DNA of 64,000 nt, taken from Anaerolineae bacterium. GTDB taxonomy: Bacteria > Chloroflexota > Anaerolineae > Aggregatilineales > UBA2796. Below, piece after piece: positions 31,212 to 40,446 of this stretch; position 1 is the stretch's first letter; the number at the start of each line of letters is the position of its first letter. Position numbers and translations under genes: made by a program. Below the pieces are notes generated by a model, which saw nothing but the letters and a program-made list of their open reading frames with translations, did not search any database and was not told the DNA's origin. The stretch spans positions 124,001 to 188,000 of the forward strand of contig JAHBVJ010000012.1 of the NCBI GenBank assembly GCA_019637615.1, in the 5' to 3' direction.

Positions 31212-33494
31212 ATGCTCCCTCCGAAGCGAGTAATTCTATTCGCCTTGATCGGTTGTTTACTGTTGGCAGCGTGCGACACCCCCACTGTTGGCGGCTCCCT
31301 TGGCGGTACACCTGCTCCAGTCACATTGGCTGATGCAGAAGAAACAGCGCGGGAATTTTTGACCGCGTGGACGCAGGGTGACTACGCCAAAATGTACAGC
31401 CTGACGTCGCCCCGCACACAGGTGATGTCGCCAGACATCTTCACCGCGTACTATACCGATGTCGATAGCAAGCTGCAAGTACAGCCCAACGAAGGCAAAT
31501 CCTTCGAACTGCTTGACGACAAAAGTGTCCAGCAAGGCACGACTGCCGCCATCCGCTACAACATGATCTTCGACACACCCTCACTCGGCAACTTCCGCGA
31601 CGACAATCGCACGATCCGGCTGATTCAGACGCAGCAGGGACGTGGGCAGGTGTGGCGCGTAGCATGGAGCACGATGGACATCTTCGAAGGCATGGCGGGC
31701 GGCGCGACGTTGGTGCGAGAATTCCTGCTCCCGCCGCGCGGCACGATCTATGACCGCAACGGGCAGGTGATCGCGCAGGATGACGTGACCAACTACGCTG
31801 TCCGGCTGCTCACCGCCAACGGCAATACAGCGACTTGTTATCAGGTTTTGAATCGGGCGGTGCGCCTGAATGTGCCAGAAGCGCAAAAACGCTACGATCC
31901 CGAACGCGGCTTGCAGAACGGCTATACCATCGGCACCTTCAGCCCCGAAGAGCGCACCAAATACGAAGCCGAACTTCAGAATGCCGGATGCAGTCTACAA
32001 TATCGGGAACAGACGAATCGCTTTTACTTTGGGAATGGCATCGCCTCGCAAGTCGTCGGCTATGTCGGCCCGATTCCGGCGGAAGACACCGCCAATTATG
32101 AAGGCTATCCACCCGGCGCGTTAGTAGGACTGGGCGGCCTCGAAGCGCGCTACGAGAATGAATTGGCGGGCGAACCCGGTGCGCAACTGGTCATCCGCAC
32201 GCCGGAAGGGTTGACGGTACGCACGCTCGCCAGCAAGGCAGCGGGTACTGCGCACGACATCACCCTTACGCTTGATCGCAATTTACAGCTCGCCGTCGAT
32301 GATATTCTGGCGAATGCCTACAGTGAAGCCAACTGGGGGCCGTTGTCATCAGGGGCGGCAGCTGTCGTCTTGAATGTACAAACGGGCGAAGTACTGGCGA
32401 TGGGGAGCTATCCCAGCATCAACCCCGACGCGTTCCCATTGACAACCACGTGGGATGCGCAGGAAGCGATCAGCAATTTCGTCAAAAAACGTGCCTTTAC
32501 CAACCGCACCATCCAGCTCGTCTATGCGCCTGCCTCCACCTTCAAGATCGTGTCGATGGCAGCGGCGATGGAAACCTTGGGCACTGACAACAAACCGCTA
32601 TTCACCGAAAATTCGATCTTTACCTGTGACGCCGTCTACAAAGACCCCGAAGGTCTTACGCGTTTCGACTGGATTTACAACGCCCAAGACCCGACCAACC
32701 CCGAAAATGTACATGGTCGGATCAACTTGCGGCAGGGCTTGACGGCGTCCTGCGACGATTATTTCTGGCATATCGGAGAAGCACTGTATAACGCGCAGCA
32801 CAACGATGCGCTGCGTATCTTCGGCAATCGTATGGGCTTAGGCGTGCTAACGGGCATCGATTTGCCGGGCGAGCAGCCGGGCGTGATCCCCGATCCCGAT
32901 TGGAAAAAAGCCAACGAAGGCACTGCATGGGGTGTTGGCGACACGCTCAATATTGTGATCGGGCAGGGCAACACGCAGATCACCCCGCTGCAAGAAGCCC
33001 GCATGATGATGGCGATTGCCAACGGAGGTCGCCTCTACAAGCCGTTCGTGGTGCGCAGTATCGGCAAATCCGGTGACGCTCCCACGTATCTCGCGCCAAC
33101 GCAAGATAGCCCCGATAATCTAAACTTCGAGAAGCAAGATTTGAACGCGTTGCGAGCGGCCTTATGTGCTGTCCCGCGCGATCCGAAATTCGGCACAGCC
33201 TATTGGCGTTTCCGCGATTTTCCGCTGGATAAAGTTTCCGTGTGCGGCAAAACAGGCACGGCGCAAAACGCGCAGGGCGAACCGCCGAGTGCGTGGTTTG
33301 TGTCTTATGTTGGCCCCGCTGGCAAGCAAGCCGAAATCGCCGTGGTGGTTTATGTCGAGAAATCGCGTGAAGGCTCGGAAGTCGCTGCCCCGATCACGCG
33401 TCGCATTATCGAAGCGTATTACGGACTGTCGTACTACAATTGGCCTGATTTCTGGTACGGGCCATACGTCCCCGTCACCAATCCGGGCGAATAG
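31212..33494 (+). CDS. Lipoprotein class B penicillin-binding protein (transpeptidase)
   Basis: A 760-residue protein. A lipoprotein signal ends at C21 (LLAAC). Residues about 40-150 form a MecA_N/NTF2-like domain (EETAREFLTAWTQGDYAKMY), 160-330 the PBP dimerisation domain, and 340-750 the transpeptidase. The active-site motifs are S442-T-F-K445, S513-C-D515 and K680-T-G682, so it should be active. It cross-links peptidoglycan outside the membrane. The domain order resembles MecA-type PBPs; the lipid anchor replaces the usual N-terminal membrane span. A strong terminator follows at 33541. Confidence 0.85.
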   Translation: MLPPKRVILFALIGCLLLAACDTPTVGGSLGGTPAPVTLADAEETAREFLTAWTQGDYAKMYSLTSPRTQVMSPDIFTAYYTDVDSKLQVQPNEGKSFELLDDKSVQQGTTAAIRYNMIFDTPSLGNFRDDNRTIRLIQTQQGRGQVWRVAWSTMDIFEGMAGGATLVREFLLPPRGTIYDRNGQVIAQDDVTNYAVRLLTANGNTATCYQVLNRAVRLNVPEAQKRYDPERGLQNGYTIGTFSPEERTKYEAELQNAGCSLQYREQTNRFYFGNGIASQVVGYVGPIPAEDTANYEGYPPGALVGLGGLEARYENELAGEPGAQLVIRTPEGLTVRTLASKAAGTAHDITLTLDRNLQLAVDDILANAYSEANWGPLSSGAAAVVLNVQTGEVLAMGSYPSINPDAFPLTTTWDAQEAISNFVKKRAFTNRTIQLVYAPASTFKIVSMAAAMETLGTDNKPLFTENSIFTCDAVYKDPEGLTRFDWIYNAQDPTNPENVHGRINLRQGLTASCDDYFWHIGEALYNAQHNDALRIFGNRMGLGVLTGIDLPGEQPGVIPDPDWKKANEGTAWGVGDTLNIVIGQGNTQITPLQEARMMMAIANGGRLYKPFVVRSIGKSGDAPTYLAPTQDSPDNLNFEKQDLNALRAALCAVPRDPKFGTAYWRFRDFPLDKVSVCGKTGTAQNAQGEPPSAWFVSYVGPAGKQAEIAVVVYVEKSREGSEVAAPITRRIIEAYYGLSYYNWPDFWYGPYVPVTNPGE

Positions 33495-33540
33495 TACAGC
33501 TCACACGGTTTCCCACCGACACTTTTTTTGCTTTCACAAA

Positions 33541-33576
33541 AAAGAGCGCTCAATCGGCGCTCTTTTCCTTTTTATC
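33541..33576 (+). terminator. Intrinsic terminator after the PBP gene
   Basis: AAAGAGCGC (33541-33549), a 7-base loop and GCGCTCTTT (33557-33565) form a perfect 9-bp stem followed by TCCTTTTT. A-rich sequence before the stem lets it work on the minus strand too, which would also end the convergent transcript of 33664-35076. Confidence 0.85.
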
Positions 33577-33582
33577 GACGCT

Positions 33583-33640
33583 GAGTCTCGGAGAGACTTC
33601 GTTCTCTAAGCCTGACGTTTCAACGTTGGGCGACGCGATC
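33583..33640 (+). repeat. Dispersed hairpin repeat, copy A
   Basis: Starts with GAGTCTC-gga-GAGACT, followed by TCGTTCTCTAAGCCTGACG and then the stretch TTTCAACGTTGGGCGACG. Closely similar blocks occur at 35305 and 35391, and the second part returns, inverted, at about 53280-53307. No transposase is linked. Likely a REP- or MITE-like element. Confidence 0.6.
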
Positions 33641-33663
33641 TACCCGATTCCATCGCGCGCCAC

Positions 33664-35076
33664 TCACGGCTGCTCCGCCGTCTTCAATTCGACGGATACT
33701 TCGCCTACGTGTCCCTGCGCGAACGGTATCCGCACGCCCTGATGGATCAAACCCGCCCAACACTTTTGCGGGTTCGCCGTACGGATCACCGTCGTCATGC
33801 GGATCGCGCCCCAGACCGTGACCTTCTGACCGGGCATCAAATACCACAGCGTTTGTCCGTTCGGCGCGATCACCTTGGTCAGTTTGTCCTGCGAACCGAC
33901 TGCCCACCGCCACGGATACGAAGTCGTTGTGCGTTCGCATTCAATCCCAATGTGGAACGCTCCCGTCGAGAATTCTTCGCTGTCGGCGGAGCGCATAGCT
34001 CCATCAGTCTGATCGTACTGGTAGACGGTACCGGGCGACGGCCCTTCGGTGCGGATCGGCGTCTTGCCATAATTGGAGACGACCAGCGAGAACACCAGCA
34101 GATCATCTTTAGGCAGCATCACCGTCGTTTGTGTCGATTGGACGCCGTCAGGGATACCCACTTTCGCGCCTTGGGTTTTGGCATCGGTGTAATACGAGTC
34201 CGCATAAGGGAGGCTCGTCCATGTAACGGTACTACCGGTGCTTTGGTTGACGATCTCGGCTTGCGGCAACCCGCCGTCTTTGATCGTGATCGTGGTTTCG
34301 CGGCGGACGCGCTGACCTTCCTTATCCTCAGCAACGACCACCAGCAGGTAGTCACCATCGGGAGGCGGTTCGGCATCTGTGTCCACACCAGCGTCATAAT
34401 CGAATTGATGCACCACGCCCTGAGCAGCCGAAGGCTGCTGTGCCAATTTGCGCTCGGAGATGTAGTAGCGTACATCTGAATCAGGCTGCGTCAAGTAAGC
34501 GGTCAGCGTGGCCTCTTTAGGCATGTAGATGTTGATGCCGAGGCGGTCGTTGTAGCCATCCTGATTAGGGCTAAACATAGTAGACGACACTTCGAAGGTG
34601 GTCATCGCGGGCAGCACCACGTCGCCCTCGCTGACCGTTAGCGTGCCAGTCGATTGCATGGTACTGCCATCATCCGCGCTGGCCTTGACCATCCATTCAT
34701 AGTCACCGTTCGGGATCAGGCGGGCTTCCACCACGCCGCCGTCAGGTTCGCCTTCCACCTTGTAACCATTCACCACGCCGCTAAAGCCGACCGAATACGT
34801 GCCTACCGGACGCCGTTCCGCATTTCGGAACACATAGGTGTGTTGTGCCGCTTTATCAGTCAGGTTGATGGTCACGTCAGCGTTACGGTTGAGCGTATAG
34901 CTGATGATCGTCACATCGTCCTGTCCATCCGCGTTAGGGGTGATGGTAGCGAGGCTGAAGCTAACATCGGTGAGCAGTGGTCGTGGCGGTTGCAGCACGA
35001 ACGCCCCCGCGCCTCCTAAGACGAGCAGGACGAGCACCGCAGCGATTAGCACAAGCACAGGCGAAAGACGCATCAT
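33664..35076 (-). CDS. Membrane-anchored protein with FlgD-like Ig repeats
   Basis: About 470 residues. One N-terminal span (VLVLIAAVLVLLVLGGAGAF) anchors the protein. Two FlgD-like Ig units follow, recognised by ITPNADGQDDVTIISYTL (about 48-65) and MFSPNQDGYNDRLGINIYM (about 170-190). The C-terminal part contains a beta-rich domain with two cysteines. Probably exposed outside the cell, perhaps in adhesion or envelope structure. Start codons at 35085, 35076 and 35073 compete; GAGGG favours the latter two. Function inferred only from repeats. Confidence 0.65.
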   Translation of the reverse strand: MMRLSPVLVLIAAVLVLLVLGGAGAFVLQPPRPLLTDVSFSLATITPNADGQDDVTIISYTLNRNADVTINLTDKAAQHTYVFRNAERRPVGTYSVGFSGVVNGYKVEGEPDGGVVEARLIPNGDYEWMVKASADDGSTMQSTGTLTVSEGDVVLPAMTTFEVSSTMFSPNQDGYNDRLGINIYMPKEATLTAYLTQPDSDVRYYISERKLAQQPSAAQGVVHQFDYDAGVDTDAEPPPDGDYLLVVVAEDKEGQRVRRETTITIKDGGLPQAEIVNQSTGSTVTWTSLPYADSYYTDAKTQGAKVGIPDGVQSTQTTVMLPKDDLLVFSLVVSNYGKTPIRTEGPSPGTVYQYDQTDGAMRSADSEEFSTGAFHIGIECERTTTSYPWRWAVGSQDKLTKVIAPNGQTLWYLMPGQKVTVWGAIRMTTVIRTANPQKCWAGLIHQGVRIPFAQGHVGEVSVELKTAEQP

Positions 35077-35304
35077 TTCCCTCATTGCCCATGCGGAGAT
35101 AATACAGGCGGATTCACACCAGATCGAGCATGACCAAGTGAGGCATAGGCGGCGCTAGTCTAGCTTGCAGGCTAGAGCGCTGCAACCCACGAGAAAACTA
35201 CGCCTCCGCAATCACAGGCGCGTCGTGGGCTGCATATCTGAGTTTCGGACGCTAACTTGTTTAGAAGGAACACGAATAAGGCTCAACTATCTCCTCAAAC
35301 GCGT

Positions 35305-35346
35305 GAGTCCGGCAGGGACTTTGTTCTTTAAGCCTGTCGTTTATGG
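35305..35346 (+). repeat. Dispersed hairpin repeat, copy B
   Basis: GAGTCC-ggca-GGGACT hairpin (35305-35320), then TTGTTCTTTAAGCCTGTCG, matching copy A (33583) at most positions. Confidence 0.6.
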
Positions 35347-35390
35347 TATTTCATAAGGCAGGAATACGCCGATCACGCCAACATATTCCT

Positions 35391-35439
35391 GAGTCCCGCA
35401 AGGGACTTCGTAGGGTAAGCCCGACAATTCATTGTCGGG
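35391..35439 (+). repeat. Dispersed hairpin repeat, copy C (double hairpin)
   Basis: AGTCCC-gcaa-GGGACT (35392-35407) is followed by TTCGTAGGGTAAG and a second perfect 9-bp hairpin, CCCGACAAT-tc-ATTGTCGGG (35420-35439). About 30 bases further, CGACGTTGGGCGGCG repeats the tail seen in copy A. Confidence 0.65.
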
Positions 35440-35545
35440 AATCGATTGCCTGACCAATTTCTTAAACACCATCGACGTTGGGCGGCGTTGCCGAGGCATC
35501 TACGTAGCGTCTCGTCTGTTCTCAGCCCCTATCCGAAACGGTAGT

Positions 35546-37075
35546 CTACTTATCCGGCGTTTTCGAGCCGATCGACTTGCTATCCGGCGTAATCCGCGAC
35601 TCGACGTGCGGCGCGTTAGGTCTTGGCAGCCGGATCGCGGGCATTCGAATACGCGTTTCTCTAGCGGAGTCGGGAATCATCGAGCTTTCAAAAGCGGGAA
35701 GTTGCACAGTGAACACGCTGCCCTTGCCCTCTTCGCTGGTCGCGGTGATCTTGCCTCGGTGCGCTTCCACGATCCAACTGACGATGGACAAACCCAACCC
35801 GAACCCGCCCATCTTGCGGTCACGCGCCTTATCCACGCGATAAAAACGGTCAAAGATATGCGGCAGGTCTTCTTCGGGGATGCCAATACCCGTGTCGCTC
35901 ACCGAAATCCATGCGTAGCCATCGTGGTTGGTCACGCTCAAGCCGATCTTACCATGCGGTGGCGTGTACTTGATGGCGTTAGTGATCAGGTTGATCAACA
36001 ACTGCTTGAGACGATCCGCGTCGCCCTTCACGCGGACAGGTTCCAACTGCACGATCTTGATCTCGACTTCTTGCGAGATTAATTTCAGTTGGTTGTAGAC
36101 CTCGATCATCAATGATTCGAGATCAACGATAGTCTCCCGCAGTGGCAACCGTCCGCTGTCAGCCTGTGCCAGCAGCAGCAAATCACCCACCAAGCGCGTC
36201 ATGCGCTTAACTTCGCTGTCGATGTCCGCCAGTGATTGCGGATCGTTGCCCATCCGCTTGATCAGGTCAAGATTCCCTTGAATGGTTGTTAGCGGGGTGC
36301 GCAGCTCGTGCGAAACATCCGCCACGAAACGACGCTGCACGAGGAATAGCCGCTCCAATCGCTCCAAAGTGGCGTTGAAGGTGTTGGTCAACTGACCGAG
36401 TTCGTCAGGCGGGCCGTCGTAAGGGATACGCTTGCTCAGGTCATCGGCATCCGTGATGGCTTTGGCGGCGTTGCTGATGATGTCGATAGGTTGCAGCGCT
36501 TGTCCCGCGATGACCGTGCCGACCATAAACGATAGCAGCAGCGCCACAATCGCCACCGCGATCATTACACGCACCAAGCGGTTGAGCACATCACCTATTG
36601 AGGACATCGACGCTACGAGCTGGATCGAGCCGACCCAACGTCCATTCTTGTGAATGATCGGCTGCGTCAACGCGAGGAGCCGGACGCCGCCATACTCGAT
36701 CTCCCGCCAGCCCGGTTCCATCGTGTTCAGGCCGACCGGATCGAAGGGCTTGTCGATGTCGCGTAGAATCTCGGAACTGGCGACCAGTCTGCCGTTTGCT
36801 GCCCACACTTGGATCGCTACGGACGAGTAGATCGTGGACGAGAGGGTGAATGGGTTGCTGCGGGAAGTGAGATCACCTGTTGTTTTGTCGAATTGAATAT
36901 CAGCCAAGACGTTGTTCGCGGTTTGGCGCATTGTGTCCAATAGTTGTTCACGCCACGTCCAGTTCAACAAGTTAAACAGCGACACTGAAAACACAATAAT
37001 CACGGTCGCCAACAGACTGGAGTACCACAGCGTCAGGCGGGTACGAATGGTCATCTGGTACAAGTCCGGGTTCAC
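35546..37075 (-). CDS. Sensor histidine kinase with HAMP domain
   Basis: About 509 residues. The first membrane span is about 15-38 and the second about 165-190, with an extracytoplasmic sensor between them. A HAMP domain follows, then VSHELRTP with phosphoacceptor H256, the N box LLINLITNAIKYTPP, G1 VSDTGIGIPEEDLP and G2 GGFGLGLSIV. All catalytic boxes are intact. No response regulator gene is adjacent, unusual for this class. The GTG start at 37075 lacks a good Shine-Dalgarno; ATG 37054 is as likely. Signal unknown. Confidence 0.85.
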   Translation of the reverse strand: MNPDLYQMTIRTRLTLWYSSLLATVIIVFSVSLFNLLNWTWREQLLDTMRQTANNVLADIQFDKTTGDLTSRSNPFTLSSTIYSSVAIQVWAANGRLVASSEILRDIDKPFDPVGLNTMEPGWREIEYGGVRLLALTQPIIHKNGRWVGSIQLVASMSSIGDVLNRLVRVMIAVAIVALLLSFMVGTVIAGQALQPIDIISNAAKAITDADDLSKRIPYDGPPDELGQLTNTFNATLERLERLFLVQRRFVADVSHELRTPLTTIQGNLDLIKRMGNDPQSLADIDSEVKRMTRLVGDLLLLAQADSGRLPLRETIVDLESLMIEVYNQLKLISQEVEIKIVQLEPVRVKGDADRLKQLLINLITNAIKYTPPHGKIGLSVTNHDGYAWISVSDTGIGIPEEDLPHIFDRFYRVDKARDRKMGGFGLGLSIVSWIVEAHRGKITATSEEGKGSVFTVQLPAFESSMIPDSARETRIRMPAIRLPRPNAPHVESRITPDSKSIGSKTPDK

Positions 37076-37947
37076 AAAACGCGCATAAATGCTTTATGCA
37101 AGTTTAATTCATACAGATAAACACCGGATGAGTGTTAATGTGACGCGCTCCTGAACCAACGTTGCCGATGATACGTTCAATGTCCGTTCAATCGATCAGG
37201 CGGCGGCACTTCTAAAACCTCGTCAGGTGAGCAACCCTCTTTAGGTCGTTTTGCAAGGGTTGGGACGTATTGCCTTAGCGCCAAACGAATTCTCGAACAA
37301 AATTTTAACAATTCGCCCATTGACTCATTTTGAGAACTCGTGTATTCTATTTAATACGAACAAGCAAGGGGTATATCGAACACCCTGCTCAAGTTCACGC
37401 AATAACCCGCCGCACTTAGTTCTTCTTCTCCCAACCTGTACCTTACGACTTGATTGCTAACAGGATTGACTCAACGGTTTCTTTTGCCAGTCCCTAGGTC
37501 GGCGTCCATCATAGGAAAGACCGACTACATCAAAATTCAACCGAGCTAAATTTGCCTGATCTTGCCTGTTATCGCCTGCTATTTGCCTGATCTGATGAGT
37601 TCAGAATGGCTCATTGAGCACGGAAAACCCATCGCCTGAATTTTGCCTGTTATTTCAGGCAAAACAGGCAAAGTTCCAGCCACGATCATCGACCAAGAGG
37701 GAATTTGTATGAATGTCGCGCCAACCCCATACCATACATCGCGCTTTTCTCGCTCGTTCACCTTGCAAGAGAAGTGGTCGGAGAATGCGGCGTGGTCTTT
37801 ACTTTGCCCGAAGCGCTCAGGGCAGAGCACTTCTCCTCGCACATCCCTCCCCGCCGATCCCTTCCGCACCAGCCGACGGGATCATTCTTGGGATCATGAC
37901 GCGCATGGACGGAGTCAACGCACAGCCTATGCTAAGGAGGTAAAGAG
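37076..37947. other. Intergenic, about 870 bases
   Basis: The largest apparent gene-free stretch here. It holds the promoter region of the histidine kinase, the array of GCCTG repeats (37554-37669) and the region past the end of the isopentenyl phosphate kinase. Several open frames exist on both strands but none has a good start, composition or recognisable domain. Confidence 0.5.
37554..37669. repeat. Array of phased GCCTG repeats with inverted copies
   Basis: GCCTG starts at 37554, 37564, 37574 and 37585 (spacing 10, 10, 11), again at 37634 and 37645 (11), and as the inverse CAGGC at 37656 and 37665. The last four form TTTTGCCTG...CAGGCAAAA-type hairpins. Helical phasing suggests binding of a protein along one DNA face. 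Confidence 0.65.
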
Positions 37948-38742
37948 CTATGCGTGGGCAGTCAGCAATGTGCCGGGGGTAGACTCGCCAAGCAGGGCAC
38001 TGCGCAGTTGTCCGGGCGTGGTACCGCCGAAGATGCGTACCTGTAGCCCTTCGACACTTGCCGCCAGATCGAGCATTCCGCGCACTTTGGAGGACATCCC
38101 GCCGGTGACATCTGTCCCGCGTGAACCGCCCAACGCCGCCGCGATTTGGTCGAAGTTGCCGGGGTGGATATGCGGGAACACAACGCCCGCGCTGTCATAC
38201 ACACCCTCGACCTCGCCCAACAAGAAGATGCGTGTGGGATGCAGCTTGGAGGCCAGATACCCGAACACTGTTTCCGTCGAGATGATCGTCCCGCCACGCA
38301 CGGAGTCGAGCGAAACATCGCCAAACACCAGCGGGATCAGGCCGCGTTCCAGCAGGGTACGGATCGAGGCGGTTTCCATCTGGATGAGCGCGCCATCCGT
38401 GCTCATCGCGCTGGCGGATGGCTGCATCGACATCACGGGCAGACCAGCCTCGAACAGTGTATCCAGCACCAGCGAATTGAGCCGCCGCGCCACGTATGCC
38501 ACCTCAGCGAAGCCGCGCCACTGGTCAGGAGTGTGGACGCCTTGCATCGTGCCATGTTTTTGCGCGGCGACATGCCCGAAGGAGCCGCTGCCGTGCCCGA
38601 CGACCAACCCCAAAGTGGGATCAGCCGCCCGTGCCGACGCGATCTCCTCCGCTGCTTGCCGCATCAAGTCGGCACGGAAACTCTGCGCCTCGCGCTTATC
38701 CGTGATCAGCGAACCGCCCAGTTTGATAAAGGTCAGTGTCAT
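37948..38742 (-). CDS. Isopentenyl phosphate kinase
   Basis: A 264-residue amino-acid-kinase-fold protein. FIKLGGSLITDK (about 5-16) binds ATP phosphates. GHGSGSFGH (49-57) holds the conserved His of isopentenyl phosphate kinases. FGDVSLD and TDVTGGMSSKV follow. The enzyme phosphorylates isopentenyl phosphate to IPP in the archaeal-type mevalonate route; homologues are known from some Chloroflexota (Roseiflexus). It is related to ProB, and proA lies 1.7 kb away, so an automatic proB call would be a likely error. No other mevalonate gene is in the window. Confidence 0.8.
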   Translation of the reverse strand: MTLTFIKLGGSLITDKREAQSFRADLMRQAAEEIASARAADPTLGLVVGHGSGSFGHVAAQKHGTMQGVHTPDQWRGFAEVAYVARRLNSLVLDTLFEAGLPVMSMQPSASAMSTDGALIQMETASIRTLLERGLIPLVFGDVSLDSVRGGTIISTETVFGYLASKLHPTRIFLLGEVEGVYDSAGVVFPHIHPGNFDQIAAALGGSRGTDVTGGMSSKVRGMLDLAASVEGLQVRIFGGTTPGQLRSALLGESTPGTLLTAHA

Positions 38743-38749
38743 GTTCCGC

Positions 38750-39166
38750 TCATTCTATGGCATCCCATTGTCCGGATGCCAACAGTAGCTCGCGGACACG
38801 AAGTCGTATCCGAGCATTAAATTGTAATAGTCGTGCGGTGGCGCGCCCTTCCGAAGTCAGCCCTTCAATGTAAGCGCCATTCATCTTGAAATGGTTAGTC
38901 CATTGATCGGTTCGTGGGTTGAAGAGCAAAGTGATCTTCTCAGTTCTCGGATCGAGGGAAGCCAGATCGCTTCCCTTGTGACCATTACAATTCGCACAGC
39001 TAAGGCATAAGTTAGCTTCGGTGGTTTTGCCACCGTGTTTAGTGGCGATGATGTGGTCGATCTGAAAAGACGCATAACTATCGTTTTCGGGCAGCTTGCA
39101 ATACTCACAGCGATGATGCGCTCGTTCGGCGACTAACCGGCGTAGCGTTTCGCTAACATACGTCAT
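38750..39166 (-). CDS. HNH endonuclease
   Basis: A 138-residue protein. The HNH core runs from RCEYCKLP (about 19-26) through FQIDHIIATKHGGKT to NLCLSCANCNGHKG. It thus carries two zinc-binding CxxC pairs and the catalytic His in IDHI. The C-terminal third is not recognised. It overlaps the upstream 91-residue gene by ATGA, and the two form a pair. HNH genes with such a small partner recur in cyanobacteria and Chloroflexota (recalled, not checked). Biological role unknown. Confidence 0.8.
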   Translation of the reverse strand: MTYVSETLRRLVAERAHHRCEYCKLPENDSYASFQIDHIIATKHGGKTTEANLCLSCANCNGHKGSDLASLDPRTEKITLLFNPRTDQWTNHFKMNGAYIEGLTSEGRATARLLQFNARIRLRVRELLLASGQWDAIE

Positions 39167-39438
39167 TTGTTGGCTAACTTTACTTTTGCTTTTGCCTTCA
39201 AGAACTGTACGAATAGGTCAAGCTGTAATGTCTCATCAAGCTCTTCGTGTTCATCAGCGGTTAGCTGACCAGTTTTGTTGCGTTCCAACAAGTCATCTAG
39301 CCTCTCCTGCACGCCAGCCGAAGCCTTAAATGCAATTACTTGCTCCAAGGTCGGTGCAGTGAGCAAGAATTCGGCGATTTCGTCAATAGCATTTGTTCGC
39401 ACTGCGTCCATAGGAAGACATTCCTTGCTACCCATCAT
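39163..39438 (-). CDS. Small partner protein of the HNH endonuclease
   Basis: A 91-residue acidic protein. LTAPTLEQVIAFKASAGVQE and RLDDLLERNKTGQLTADEHE form a helical pattern that I have seen as a common small cyanobacterial/Chloroflexota family, often next to an HNH gene. It ends in a basic KAKAKVKLANK tail. Its stop overlaps the HNH start. It may be an antitoxin-like or regulatory partner; that is a guess. Confidence 0.6.
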   Translation of the reverse strand: MMGSKECLPMDAVRTNAIDEIAEFLLTAPTLEQVIAFKASAGVQERLDDLLERNKTGQLTADEHEELDETLQLDLFVQFLKAKAKVKLANK

Positions 39439-39474
39439 TCGCCATTATTATCGCACAGGAGAGGCTATTTCTCA

Positions 39475-40374
39475 TTATTGCCCGCGCATCGTCGGCGCGT
39501 CGAGTTGTTCGTCCGTGATCCGATTGTTGATCATCGTATAAAAGACGCCTCTGAACTGGCTGCTGCTCGTGTCAAAGTTGAATAGGGGAATGTACGTCTC
39601 TTGCACCATCCAGTAGTCTTTGCCGGTACCTTCGGCTGCCCAACCAGTTTTCCCGCTGCTCAGTTGGACGTGCCAATATTGGAACCCATCCGCGCAAACG
39701 GGGCCATCCAGCGCGACGGCCTGATCCTGAAAATCGAGGCTGCCAACCTTCGCGCCGGATTTAGCTGGCTTCTGGCGCACGTTGAGTCCCTTTTCGTACA
39801 TCACGCCCAACGTCTGACCAGCGACCATGCGCGAGACGGGCGCGCCCGGACAGCGCGGCGCGCTAAATTCCGCCGCCAAAGGATCAGGGTCAGTGACATC
39901 GCCGCGCATCAACAGGGTTTTGGTGCGGCGTCCGGCCTCAAACTGGAGGAATTGGAAGTACAGCGCCATCTGATCTTCGGAAATGACTTGCAGTTCGATA
40001 GTATACATGTTGCCGAAGCAGTCGATGCTATCTGCTGGACACGGATCGACATCGATGGTAGCACGGTAAACGCCATTGTCGATGCGCGCCAGATGCAGCG
40101 TAGGAACGGAGAATAGGGCTGCTTCTTCCAGCACGACGGTGGGCAATTCAACTTGTCTGCCATCTTCGGATAGAGTGAGATCGATGGGTGTGCGCGGGTC
40201 TTCGGTACGGTCAACGCCGAACGAACCGACCACCCCAAAATCTTCACCGATGATGGGGAAGGCCGTCCACCTGCCGCTGATAGTATCATCGGTTTGCGCT
40301 TGGGCGCGTTCGCCGCCTTGCCACGCGGTAATCAACAGGGTGGTGAGCAGTAGAAATATCAGACGTTTCATCAT
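39475..40374 (-). CDS. Secreted protein with SH3-like domain
   Basis: A 299-residue protein. A signal peptide spans residues 1-26 (MKRLIFLLLTTLLITAW...AQA). The middle is beta-rich with three cysteines. A bacterial SH3 domain starts near LGVMYEKGLNVRQKPAKSG (about 190-208) and ends at YWHVQLSSGKTGWAAEG. SH3b domains often bind cell-wall peptides. Probably lies outside the membrane. Function unknown. Confidence 0.65.
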   Translation of the reverse strand: MMKRLIFLLLTTLLITAWQGGERAQAQTDDTISGRWTAFPIIGEDFGVVGSFGVDRTEDPRTPIDLTLSEDGRQVELPTVVLEEAALFSVPTLHLARIDNGVYRATIDVDPCPADSIDCFGNMYTIELQVISEDQMALYFQFLQFEAGRRTKTLLMRGDVTDPDPLAAEFSAPRCPGAPVSRMVAGQTLGVMYEKGLNVRQKPAKSGAKVGSLDFQDQAVALDGPVCADGFQYWHVQLSSGKTGWAAEGTGKDYWMVQETYIPLFNFDTSSSQFRGVFYTMINNRITDEQLDAPTMRGQ

Positions 40375-40446
40375 GACCCTTTCATGCTATCGGAACGCAG
40401 TCTATTATCGCCGTATCGCTACCCGTTGATTCTCTCAGAGTTGTTT

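Larger units (their letters stand above)
35077..35545. other. Intergenic, about 460 bases, with two hairpin repeats
   Basis: Contains copies B and C of the dispersed repeat, a TCTAGCTTGCAGGCTAGA palindrome near 35157-35174 and no convincing ORF. It lies between the starts or ends of two minus-strand genes, so it also holds the promoter of 33664-35076 and the end of the histidine kinase transcript. Confidence 0.5.

Noticed and set aside
37948..38742. Glutamate 5-kinase (proB) reading of this gene because proA is nearby
   Set aside because: The HGSGSFGH motif and the length fit isopentenyl phosphate kinase, and the C-terminal PUA domain common in ProB is missing.
37643..38788. 381-codon plus-strand frame over the isopentenyl phosphate kinase
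   Set aside because: Antisense to a gene with clear family motifs; the translation is serine/arginine-rich and has no domain.
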